From the NCBI RefSeq assembly GCF_002575655.3, contig NC_053035.3, positions 380,347,792 through 380,411,791 of the forward strand: a stretch of 64,000 nt of DNA. The letters are read 5' to 3'. The notes below the pieces were generated by a model that saw nothing but the letters and a program-made list of their open reading frames with translations, made no database searches and was not told where the DNA came from. The translations under genes and the position numbers were made by a program. Below, piece by piece: positions 22,662 through 32,560 of the stretch (position 1 is the first letter of the stretch; each line of letters opens with the position of its first letter). This DNA comes from Aegilops tauschii subsp. strangulata. Lineage: Eukaryota; Streptophyta; Magnoliopsida; Poales; Poaceae.

Positions 22662-22669
22662 TTTTATAG
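22662..22669 (-). promoter_or_regulatory. TATA box of element E antisense gene
   Basis: On the minus strand this reads CTATAAAA, about 100 bases before the ATG at 22560. The leader between them is rich in CTCCTC and CTTCTTCC, as in plant core promoters. Confidence 0.6.
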
Positions 22670-22992
22670 CCCGAGATCGGTGTACGGTGGGCGAGGTCCA
22701 CCAGCGCCACTCGTCGCTCGACCGCTAGTGTTCGGAGGCGAGTACGCGAGCAGTGCCGACAACGCACTGGCCCGCGAGGTGAGTGCACGCTGCACCGGCA
22801 GCTAGCACGCCGCGCACTACCACGGTACGGCCTCGATGCCCTACGAGCTAGGCATCGCCGGTGGAGGAAGCACGGGAGAACGCGCGAGAGAGAAGAGAGA
22901 GCCAGAGGTAGGAGAAGAGGCCGACAGTGGGCCCTGGGTCCACCTGTCAGCCAAAGAGAGCACTGTGCTCTCGGGTGCGACCAGCGTATTTT

Positions 22993-23020
22993 AGTAATTT
23001 AGAATTTATTCTAAATTACT
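22993..23020. repeat. Perfect 13-bp inverted repeat
   Basis: AGTAATTTAGAAT and its exact complement are separated by two bases. It could be a hairpin in the RNA near the 3' end of the internal domain. Confidence 0.85.
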
Positions 23021-23233
23021 GTATCCGCGTAGAAATATCTCGTTTCCCCTAACCGTGGATTTTTCCACACTACGCCAGTGTACCACACTGTGGTTTTACA
23101 CCACTTATTGCCCTCTCACTGTAGCCGTTTTGTTTTTGTGCAATTGAAGGATTCCTTTGATAAAAACAAATTTATTTCAAAACAGTTCTTGTTCAAAATG
23201 GCTTTTAACAAATCTCGAGGACGAGATTTTTCT

Positions 23234-23248
23234 TAAGGGGGGTAGTGT
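23234..23248 (+). other. Polypurine tract of element E
   Basis: TAAGGGGGGTAGTGT directly precedes the 3' LTR and is the usual primer for plus-strand DNA synthesis. Confidence 0.8.
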
Positions 23249-26200
23249 TGTGACACCCCAAAATTTTGGCCTTGTTTTATTTATTAAAATTTTGCCAGGA
23301 AATAAAACTTTTCCATTTGTCAAGATTTACCCTTTTGTTATGGTGAATTTTTACTTCAAGTGGAAAAGCCTTCAAAGAGTAGTATTGGACTTGTGTGCCC
23401 TCTTTATAAGGTCAATCGGTTATCAGTGGATTTATTTCCATAATTATTTTTCATGAGCTTTATTCTTTTAAAATGATCTTTCATATATTTGGAGCCCCTT
23501 TTTGCACTGCAACCATTTGATAAATGCTTTTAAAAATTTCACCAAAATTTGGGGATGTCATGTGATGTTTCCGCATCACTTTCATGCAAAAATACCTCTT
23601 GGCCATTGGAGATTTTGAGCTCTACACCAACTTTTCCAATCTGGTCCAGTGGGCACTTTTGCACTACAACCCATTTAAATATTTCTTTAAAAATTCTTCC
23701 AAGTGTTTGGAGATGTCAGTGGATGCATACAATTCATCTTCAAGCAAAAAACCAGTCATGTTCTTTGAAAAATTTGAGTGGATCAACCTCTTTTGCATTC
23801 TGGTCCAAATTGGTGATTTGTACTGCCACCTTATTTTTCTTTGCTCTAGTAACCCTGAGCTTTTTCCTACTTGTAGCCCTCCCTTCAAAACTCTTAAGTC
23901 CAGGAGATTGGACCCATTGGCATATTTTTGGTGCATGCAATGTCAGCCTTTAGTTTCTGCCCAAAACTGGTTTTCTCAAATTCCTGCACTATCAACTATC
24001 TGTTTTTGCCAAACTAATCTTACTACCATCTCCTGCATCTAAAGAGACACTGATCTGGAGATTTTGGCCACTCCAAGAGTTGCCTAAGTGCATCTGGCAT
24101 TCTGTCGAACACCTGGTGTGCACAGTCTGTTTTGGCATGAGTTCTTTGTTTGCACCGTGATTTTGTTCCACTGACCCAACAACCTTGTCCACTGAGCTCC
24201 TAGCCACCCCTACCCTTGTTCTGTTCTTTGCCAGCCTCGCCCAAGCTCTCTAGAGCACACTGGCATTGCGTTGAATACCTGTCGTGCGTGCTCTGGGCGC
24301 GCCCAGAGCGCACGTTTTGCACGCGCGCGCACTGAGCCGACACGACGCTCTGCCGCCCTCGTCGCGTCCCATCTCTGGCCCCTGCTCGCCTGCCGAACCA
24401 CGCCAGGCTCTCGCCCTCTCTCCAGTACCCTCCAAGCTCTCCCTGGCACCCTGCAGCGCCGCCTTGGCAGCACGCCGGCGTCGGCAGCGGATTCCGCCGC
24501 GGACGGCGCCGCCCAAACCACCAGCGCACGCCAGCTGCCCCAGAGCACAGGCCGTGCTTATCCTCCCGCTCGTCGGCACGCTTTCGTCGCCGCCATGATG
24601 CCCTGCAACTACAGAAAAGTGGTCGCCGGCGATCTTATCCTCGGCCACCGCGGGAGCCAGCCTCGAGCGCCTATTTAAAGGGACCCCGAGCTCAACCGAA
24701 CACTCAAGCAACCCCAGACCACCCCCATAGCCCTCCCATAGCCAGCAATCGACGGGAAAGCTCTTTCTTCCCCGCCTCCGGCAAGTTCGGTCGCCGCCGC
24801 AATCCAGTGCCGTTCATCGAAACCGGAGCTTCCCCCGCCAATCCAACGCCACCAAGAACTCCCCCGTAGTCGTGCGGAGCTTGCTAGCACCTCCGCTTCG
24901 GCCAAGGATCACCGGAGCCCAGATATCACTTCACCACCGTAGCCCCCTCCGCCGCGGAGCTCGCCGCCGGTGGCCTCCTCCGTCCCCATCTGCCTAACGC
25001 CCACCGAGAGGATCGCCTCGGTCTGGCCAACCCATCCCTGCCCTCAGATGCCCTCGAGGAGCCGCAGTTCGTCGCCGGCGATCGCCGGAGCCCCGCGCCG
25101 TTCGGGCAGAGAGAAGGGAGGGCGAGGGAAAATGGTCAAACCTGACCAGTGGGCCCCTTGGACCCACTGTCAGTGACCCGCGCGGCCGCTCTCTCTGTTT
25201 AAGTGAAAGCGCAAAGCTCCGGAGTACGTCACCTCTGCGTTGAAAACGTATTCTTCCCTGCAGCGTTTTCCTTTTTCTGATTTTATTAAAACAGAGTTTG
25301 ACCAGACTTTGACCAGCTATAAATTTTAAAATAAAACTCCAAACGAGTTGATTCTTTTTCCTACCTCTCTCAAATTTCATCTAGTTTATTCTAAGATTTA
25401 TTTAAAAAATATTTGAGACAACTTTTGGTACTGTGTTTGAAATATTTGTTATTTGTATATGTTGCAAAATAGGATTTTGGAGAAAAGGGAAAGCTTCCAA
25501 AAAAATGCATCCTTTGCATACTCTTGGAGGCAAGCATTTCTGAACTCTGGCATAATATTTTGTTGTGGTGTTCTGATTCGATCACAACACCTTTTGACTT
25601 GGAGTATGTGATAGCTTTATGTATCGATATAGTCTCGTGCATGAGTACACTTTGGAGTTGTTTTGTGGTCAGCAATGGATACACTAATGATTTGGATCAT
25701 CCTCGTGAGCTTCTCATGCATACCGGTAGGAAGCCGGGAAAGTCGTGGTCTTGGGTAGACACGAGCTTGTCCCTAGTCCCTCGTCGAGACGAGTATGCCC
25801 GGTATGGCATGGTGAGGCCCGAGGAGTGGTGATTTATTTCACTAGTGGTAATATTGTTGGAGGATACTTGGACCACCTGAGTCGGTTGTAGACCGAGTCT
25901 TGATCAATAGCTCCCTTATTTGTTGGTACCACCACTTGTCCCTGCAGTCGATAGGGTATGGTTCAGTAGGTTGTCAACCCCTTTCCAAAGCACACACCGT
26001 ACGGAGAGGCCATGGTGGAAGATACCGGGTGCATCCGGTAGGCAAGCCACCTGGTCCGGGGGCATGGGTGTTTCCGGTTGGGACCGAGAGGGGGGGCACC
26101 CCCTTAGAGCGCGCGAATAGAAATTTGATCCCATGCTACATCGAGGTTGTAGCCTCCCCACTTAGAGTTTTTCTTGGCAGGTGTCGTGGGTGATTCCAGA

Positions 26201-27402
26201 CACCGGCGAGTTAAGCTGGTGTGTGCAGGTCAGGCGTGTTTTCAATTAAAAGACCGTAGACGGAATTAGTCCCGAGGGATTAAGTAAACCCGTTACTCGT
26301 GGAAAATGGTACTCCCTCTGCCGAGGATATATCCTGTTGGATAGTCATGTTCTTGAGTAAAGACCATAGTCTGAGTTCAAACTAGTAATGGTATTCGGAT
26401 GGAGAACTGTTTAACTAGAACTCAGTGACGGTTTTCGGATGGAGAACGAATTAGCTAGAGCTTAGTAACGGTATTCGGATGGAGGTACGGTTTGACTAGA
26501 CTATATTATCGGTTTTCGGATGGAGAAACGACTGAACTAAATATTGTTTAAGATTATGGCACATATGGATTATGAATTTTTATTATTTTGGACTAACCCT
26601 TTTATATTACGTATATTATTGAGTATCCCTGGGATGGTTCTACCTCCTGGATATTCACTGTGATTATTCTTTTATAAGCCCTTTCTGTGGTGTCGCTAAG
26701 ACGCCCGACTGCGGCATTATTATTCTTGCAGTTTCCTCTCGAGGAGTCATTCAGACCCTCGTTTGGCACCAGTATTGTTATTCTTGCAGTTTCCTCTCGA
26801 GGAGTCATTCAGACCCTCGTTTGGCACCAGTATTACTAATCTTGCAGTTTCCTCTCGAGGAGTCATTCAGACCCTCGCTTGGCACCCAGTACTTTATATT
26901 CGTTTATTTTCACCCTCATGTGTGCATCTTGGTTTTTCGTACTTTCGTGACAGACGAGTGATCACATAGTAATCCGGAGCTTGTTTATTATATTATACCC
27001 GTGTTCTTAATGTTTGCGAGTACATTCAAACGTACTCACTGGCTTGCCCGTGGCTATTGTCTTGGCCAGATTCCTTGCTGGGAGATAAGCATCACGGTGA
27101 CAACCTCGGAACCTACGTGTTCACATGTGCAGCCTCGCGAAGATAGGAGTTATCCTGGTCAGCTGTTCTTGTGGGAAATGGAGTCCCATAGACGCAGATG
27201 TATCCAACCGCTTCCGCCCTCTACCATTAGAAACCAAGTGTTGTACTCCTAGGCCTCAATGGTCTTGTACTACATATTTTTGTACTTGCTTGGATTTTCT
27301 TGTATCAAGTTGGTACCTCATCAGCTAACAGTAATCCTGGGGCTGGTGAGCACACAGGCCGTTTTTTCTGGGAATTTATATCCCGAAAATCCGGTCGTGA
27401 CA
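23249..27402 (+). repeat. Element E 3' LTR
   Basis: 4154 bp, nearly identical to 15711-19862 including the two sets of internal repeats. It ends at GTCGTGACA before CACTA-1 sequence resumes. Confidence 0.92.
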
Positions 27403-27605
27403 CCCTGGGAGGCATACTAATGGTGCACCGTGTGATATACTAATGGCGCACTCCCTGGTGCGCCATTAGTATCTGGTATACTAATGGCGCACCAGGGGTG
27501 CGCCATTAGTATTAATTACTAGTGGGGTGATGCTAGTGGCGCACCTATAGTGCGCTATTAATGGCCAAAATAGGTGCGCCACTAGCAGGCCTTTTCCTAG
27601 TAGTG
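27403..27605. repeat. CACTA-1 right terminus
   Basis: Contains three clear fold-back pairs of TAATGGCGCACC with GGTGCGCCATTA and ends in CCTTTTCCTAGTAGTG, the inverted terminal repeat. The duplicated AAC follows at 27606. Confidence 0.9.
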
Positions 27606-28452
27606 AACCCACAACCTTAGAGCATGTTGGATACTACGACAGGTAGCCTAGAGTGGCGAGGACATCCTTATCAAGGACGCCCCCGAACAACATCCCCTAT
27701 AAGACGACGACACAAGAGTATTGACGGTCTTTGAGACATTCGCTTCAAACAATAAGCGTAAAAGGGCACTGCGCGATCTCGCCGAAGTCTGCCAGGTCGC
27801 CGCAATTGACCCCTGGAACGACACGGCCATAACCTTTAACGCCAGTGACGAACCTAAATACAGAGCAGCCCGAGCGCCAGCCGCATTAGTCCTCAGTCCC
27901 ATCGTGGACGGTTTTCGACATACAAAAGTCCTCATAGACGGCGGCAGCGGAGTAAACCTCATCTACGAGGACATGCTCCACAAGATGGAAATAGACATGA
28001 GCCGCATCGAGAAAAGCAGCACAACCTTTCGAGGTATCATTCCCAGTCGGGAAGCGCGGTGTGTGGGAAAAATTACACTTGATGTGGTATTCGGCACGCC
28101 GGAGAATTATCGGTCTGAAGAAATAACTTTCCAGGTGGCCCCTTTCAACAGTGGATATCACGCCCTGTTAGGGCGAGAGGCCTTCATGCGCTTTCAAGCT
28201 GTACCTCATTATGGGTATATGAAGCTAAAAATGCCTAGGCCCAATGGAATAATCACCATCGTCAGCGATCCGGATATAGCACTCTGCGCCGAGAACAAAA
28301 CCACATCCCTGGCCCTCGAGGCATTATCTGAGGCCCTTGCGGCCGAAGAATTAACCGCACTACGCTCCACTGTGGATAGGGACGATGTGATCCTGGACAA
28401 ACGACCCAAATCCACTTCCTTCAAGCTAGGAGAAGAAATAGTCAAATTTTAG
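27606..28452 (+). pseudogene. Element B gag end and aspartic protease (broken)
   Basis: The gag frame resumes after CACTA-1 and has TAG and TAA stops within the first 100 bases. The open part 27721-28452 carries the retropepsin: LIDGGSGVNLIY is the active-site loop (Asp in the DGG form common in this branch), followed by ALLGREAF. Protease would cut the polyprotein in the particle. The frame ends in TAG at 28450 ahead of reverse transcriptase, in the same frame. Confidence 0.8.
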
Positions 28453-29565
28453 GTCCACCCAACAAACCCGAAGAAGACAACATCTACCGGAGCGCAACTC
28501 AGCCCCACGGTCAACGCCGCACTATGAGACTTCTTGCGCAAAAGCTGGGATATATTTGCCTGGCACCCCTCCGATATGCCAGGAATCCCGCGCGAGTTGG
28601 CCGAACACAGCCTCAACATACTGAAGGGATACAAACCGGTCAAACAAACACTGCGGCGCTTTTCTGAATCCAAACGACAAGCTATGGGAGAAGAGCTGGC
28701 CAAACTCATCGAGGGTGGACTCATTAGAGAAATCAAACATCTGGACTGGCTGGCAAACTTGGTAATGGTACCAAAGAAGGATAAATCCTGGCGCCTGTGT
28801 GTCGATTTCAAAGACCTTAACAAGGCTTGCCCTAAGGATCCCTTCCCCCTCCCTCGCATTGATCAAATCATTGACGCTACCGCAGGACATGACTCACTGT
28901 GCTTCCTTGATGCATATTCGAGATACCATCAAATCAAAATGAAGGAGTCCGATCAAGCCGCAACAGCATTCATTGCACCATACGGGCCGTTTTGCTTCAA
29001 CACCATGCCTTTCGGGCTCAAGAACGCCGGCGCCACCAACCAGCGCATGATCCAAACATGGCTCGAGAAACAGATCGGCAAGACAGTGGAGGCCTACGTG
29101 GACCACGTCGTCATCAAAATTAGACACGTCGAAACACTAATAGACGATTTGCGTCTCACATTCGACAACCTCCGCACATATGACACCAAGCTTAACCCGG
29201 AAAAGTGCGTCTTCGGCGTCCCCGCCGGAAAACTGCTGGGCTTCATCGTTTCCAATAGAGGAATTGAAGAAAATCCAGCCAAAATCCGAGCTCTGTCACA
29301 ATTGGCTACGCCAACCGAACTTAAACAGGTCCAAAAACTCGCTGGGTGCATGGCAGCTTTAAGCCGCTTCATCTCCAGGTTGGGGGAAAAGGCGCTGCCA
29401 CGTTATCGCCTTCTGCGGCGCACCGATAACTTCGAGTGGACAGACGCGGCGACGGCCGGACTGGAAGAAATAAAAGCTCTTCTGGCAAGCAACCCAATCC
29501 TGGCCGCGCCAAACGTCGGCGAACCAATGCTCCTATATATATATCGGCAACACAGCAGGTGGTGA
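28453..29565 (+). pseudogene. Element B reverse transcriptase, catalytic site altered
   Basis: After a stop TGA at 28525 (family-typical Arg, so probably CGA to TGA), the frame 28534-29565 encodes the fingers and palm: VPKKDKSWRLCVDFKDLNKA, then FLDAYS, MPFGL and the palm loop. The loop reads YVDH where functional enzymes have YVDD, so the second catalytic aspartate is lost. At 29534-29545 an expanded TA run shifts the frame by two bases and ends this frame at 29565. The enzyme would be inactive. Confidence 0.85.
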
Positions 29566-29951
29566 GCGTCGTACTCGTCGTCGAGCGAGAACAGGACGGA
29601 CACAAATTTCCGCTCCAAAAGTCGGTATACTACGTATCCACCATCCTCGCACCATGCAAATCCCGGTACCCTCACTATCAAAAGATAGCATATGCAGTCT
29701 TCATGGCATCTCAAAAGTTACGACACTACTTTCAGGAGTGTTCGATCACGATGGCTTCTGAAGTGCCCCTCAATGATATAATAAACAACCGGGACGCCAC
29801 GCGCCGGATTGCCAAATGGGCCATTGAGCTCCTTCCATTCGACATCACGTACAAACCACGTCGAGCCATTAAATCCCAAGTACTAGCTAACTTCCTCGCC
29901 GAATGGACAGGGGCCGAACTTGCTAAAGAGTACGACGCGTATTCCAACTAG
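29566..29951 (+). pseudogene. Element B RNase H and linker (frameshifted)
   Basis: Continues reverse transcriptase in another frame (open 29436-29951). Motifs YYVSTIL, KIAYAVFMASQKLRHYF and ANFLAEWTG are the connection/RNase H region of Gypsy elements. The frame ends in TAG at 29949. Confidence 0.75.
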
Positions 29952-30431
29952 GTTATGCATTTTGATGGCTCCAAAATGTTGGCGGGGCTAGGAGCGGGCG
30001 TCGTATTAACATCCCCAATGGGAGATATTGTCCAGTACGTACTCCAAATATTATACGCAGACTCCAACAACGCAGCCGAATACGAGGCCTTGTTACATAG
30101 CCTTCGGATGGCCGTATCAATGGGCATAGAACGCCTGGAGGTGCGCGGAGACTCAAACCTCACAATATCCCAAATTAATGGAGACTTTGATGCCAAAGAT
30201 CCAAAGATGGCAGCTTATCACAATGTCGTCTTAAAGATGTCGGCTCGGTTCGAGGGGCTCGAATTTCATCACGTCGCCCGCAAAAGTAATCAGGCGGTAG
30301 ACGTCCTTGCTCGCATCGGTGCTAAGCGCGACCCTGTCCCACCTAACATCTTTCTGGAAAGGCTCTTTAAGAAATCCATGGTGTGGCAAGGGGGAGACAA
30401 CAACGATAGTCCGCTCCGAACACAAACATAG
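29952..30431 (+). pseudogene. Element B second RNase H domain (Tat-type)
   Basis: Begins MHFDGSKM right after the stop at 29949, in the same frame. FDGS, AAEYEALLHSL and RGDSNL mark the catalytic Asp, Glu and Asp of an additional RNase H of the kind found in Tat-lineage Gypsy elements. It ends in a frame change after 30400. Confidence 0.75.
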
Positions 30432-30496
30432 ATGGCGAACACGCCAATATCATCGGAGGCTCAGCCACCGAAATAACACCATCGGCCCGCCTCATC

Positions 30497-30973
30497 ATGG
30501 AAGTCATTGCCCCGTGGACCGAACCATTCTTGGCCTACCTTAATAGGAAAGAGCTCCCAGAAGATCAGAACGAGGCTCGCCGCATTGTCCGGCGTTCGAA
30601 GGCCTATAAAGTTCATGAAGGAGAGCTCTACAAGAAAAGTACTACCGGAGTCCTTCAAAGGTGTATCTCCGAGGAGGAGGGGCGGGAACTTTTGGCAGAA
30701 ATTCATGTCGGTCTTCGTGGGCACCACACCGTAGCCCGGGCACTTGTCAGCAAGGCCTTCCGTATACGATTTTATTGGCCTACGGCCCGAGCAGACGCAC
30801 AGGACCTCGTCCAGTGTTGCGTTGGATGCCAACTCTTCGCCAACCAAAGCCATATGCCCCCAACTGCCTACAAACAATCCCCATTACATGGCCCTTTGGG
30901 GTCTAGGGCTTGGACATGGATGGACCCCTTAAAGGGGGAAGCCATAAGAAAAAATATCTGCTGGTCATGGTAG
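30497..30973 (+). pseudogene. Element B integrase zinc-binding region
   Basis: EIHVGLRGHHTVARALV followed by CCVGC forms the HHCC zinc-binding site at the front of integrase, with YWPT between. A frameshift near 30930 separates it from the catalytic core, which lies in the next frame. Confidence 0.75.
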
Positions 30974-31731
30974 ATAAATTCACCAAGTGGATAGAGGCTA
31001 GACCAGTTAAAACGGCCAAGTCCAGACCGGTGATTGCATTTATATCCGATGTGGTGCACCGTTATGGTGTCCCGCACAGCATCATCACCGACAACGGTTC
31101 CAATTTCACAGCTGATGAGGTGAAAACCTGGTGTGCTAATCTGGGCATTAAGCTCGATTACGCCTCTGTCTACCACCCGCAAACAAACGGTCAAGTCGAA
31201 TGAGCCAATGGTCTCATTATGAGCGGCATCAAACCCAAGCTAGTGCGGTCTTTGAAAGAATCAGACAAGCACTGGGTTGAGGAGCTCGACTCTGTACTCT
31301 GGGGGCTGCGGACCATGCCCAACCATACTACCGGATACACACCTTTTTTCATGGTGTATGGTGCAGAGGCTGTGTTGCCCTGCGATATTATACATGACTC
31401 ACCTTGAGTGCATATGTACGAAGAGAAAGAGGCCGAGTTGGGTTGGCACGACAGCATAGATGCCCTGGAGGAGGAGCGCGACGTCGCCAAAGCCCGTTCA
31501 ACATTTTATCAACAGCAGGCTCGAAGATATCAAAGCAGAGAAGTACGGGCCAAGACTTACAACGTTGGCGAACTCGTTCTACGCTTGCCGGAGAAGAAAA
31601 AGGACAAACTCAAGCCCAAATGGGAGGGTCCCTTCATAATTGACGAAGTTCTTACCAGAGGAGCGGACCGTCTTCGTGATGCATCAGACAATCACCTAGA
31701 GCCGAACCCCAGGGACGCGGCCAGACTCTGA
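30910..31731 (+). pseudogene. Element B integrase core and C-terminus, two premature stops
   Basis: The core shows VDKFTKW, ITDNGSNF and HPQTNGQVE, giving the D,D,E catalytic triad. TGA follows immediately at 31201, where relatives have Arg (CGA to TGA). A second TGA at 31405 sits at another position that fits Arg. All segments remain in one frame to the C-terminal region VGELVLRLPEKKKDKLKPKWEG, which ends at 31731. Integrase would join the DNA copy to the genome. Confidence 0.82.
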
Positions 31732-32560
31732 AGGTTCTATGCCTAGCGCCGAATTCTTTGTTCGTCTCCTCCTCCGGTGTAGTTTCCATTACTTTTTCTC
31801 TCTTTTCCACCTTTAATTTTTCCCCTTTAAAGCTCTCATACGGCTTGACCGAACACCGCTGACATACACATCTTTACATGTGTACGTCCATTATACCTGG
31901 GGGCTTCTTGGACAGAAGCTTTTCATTATTCACCAAGCATCAAGCTCTTCACATATGCGTTTTCTTCCATCTGTACCTTTTCTTCGCCATTTTATATGCA
32001 TTGATATGACTTAAGTTTTAGCCAAGCTGGGTTGCCTGGCTCCTGTGCTTATGCCCTACGTTCCCGTTAGTTCGGCTAGGGCATAAAGGGAGCACCTCGG
32101 CGATTGTTACTGCCGGGTCATCCGGATGTGTACCTCAGACTGGGTGAAGCTGAAAGCTAGGGTTCTTAAGGGAATATTTAGTCGATGAATTAAAGACGTC
32201 TTTTCATTTATTCCATCGCGAACCCCCAGAAGTTACAAACACTGTGATTCTCCCATCACAATTCGGACATGTATATTAAATGCATGCACACCCAGGGAAA
32301 GGAACCCTTAACGGAACTATTCTCTCTGGAAGATGTTTCTTACAATCTCAATGTAATATAACATAGCTAGCCGGATACAACTTGTTTGTTCAAGCAACTA
32401 TGACCCCTACGCCTAGTTTTCCATGCATACCCCGGCCTATTCGGCCGCGACGTATTCGGAAACACTCCACACCTTCGGGTCCGGAGGTTGAAACGAAAAG
32501 GTCTGCCATGACAAATGATATACAATTCAGCTAGAATTCCACATGGCGCGGAAAGTATAG
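31732..32560. other. Element B non-coding spacer after integrase
   Basis: C/T-rich near 31760-31830, otherwise unremarkable. I see no gene, repeat or RNA in it. It separates pol from the antisense gene. Confidence 0.6.

Larger units (their letters stand above)
15711..27402 (+). mobile_element. Element E: LTR retrotransposon without gag/pol, carrying three accessory genes
   Basis: The LTRs are 4152 bp (15711-19862) and 4154 bp (23249-27402), starting TGTGACACCCC and ending GTCGTGACA. The flanks CCGTG (15706-15710) and CCCTG (27403-27407) form a target duplication with one mismatch. The primer site (GTATCAGAGCC at 19869) and a polypurine tract before 23249 show plus orientation. The 3386 bp internal domain has no gag, protease, reverse transcriptase or integrase. 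Instead it holds two paralogous sense genes and one antisense gene, each with its own TATA box. By size it is LARD-like, but unlike F it codes for protein. I do not recognise the family name. Confidence 0.88.
14457..27605. mobile_element. CACTA-1: non-autonomous CACTA transposon in gag of B
   Basis: It begins CACTACTAGGAAAAGG at 14457 and ends with the inverted form CCTTTTCCTAGTAGTG at 27605, flanked by the 3-bp duplication AAC. Both ends carry repeats of TAATGGCGCACC and its complement, the subterminal transposase-binding type of repeat. Leaving out the later insertion E, the element is only about 1.46 kb and has no transposase, so it depends on a relative such as CACTA-2 (61833), which shares its first 25 bases. 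Confidence 0.92.
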
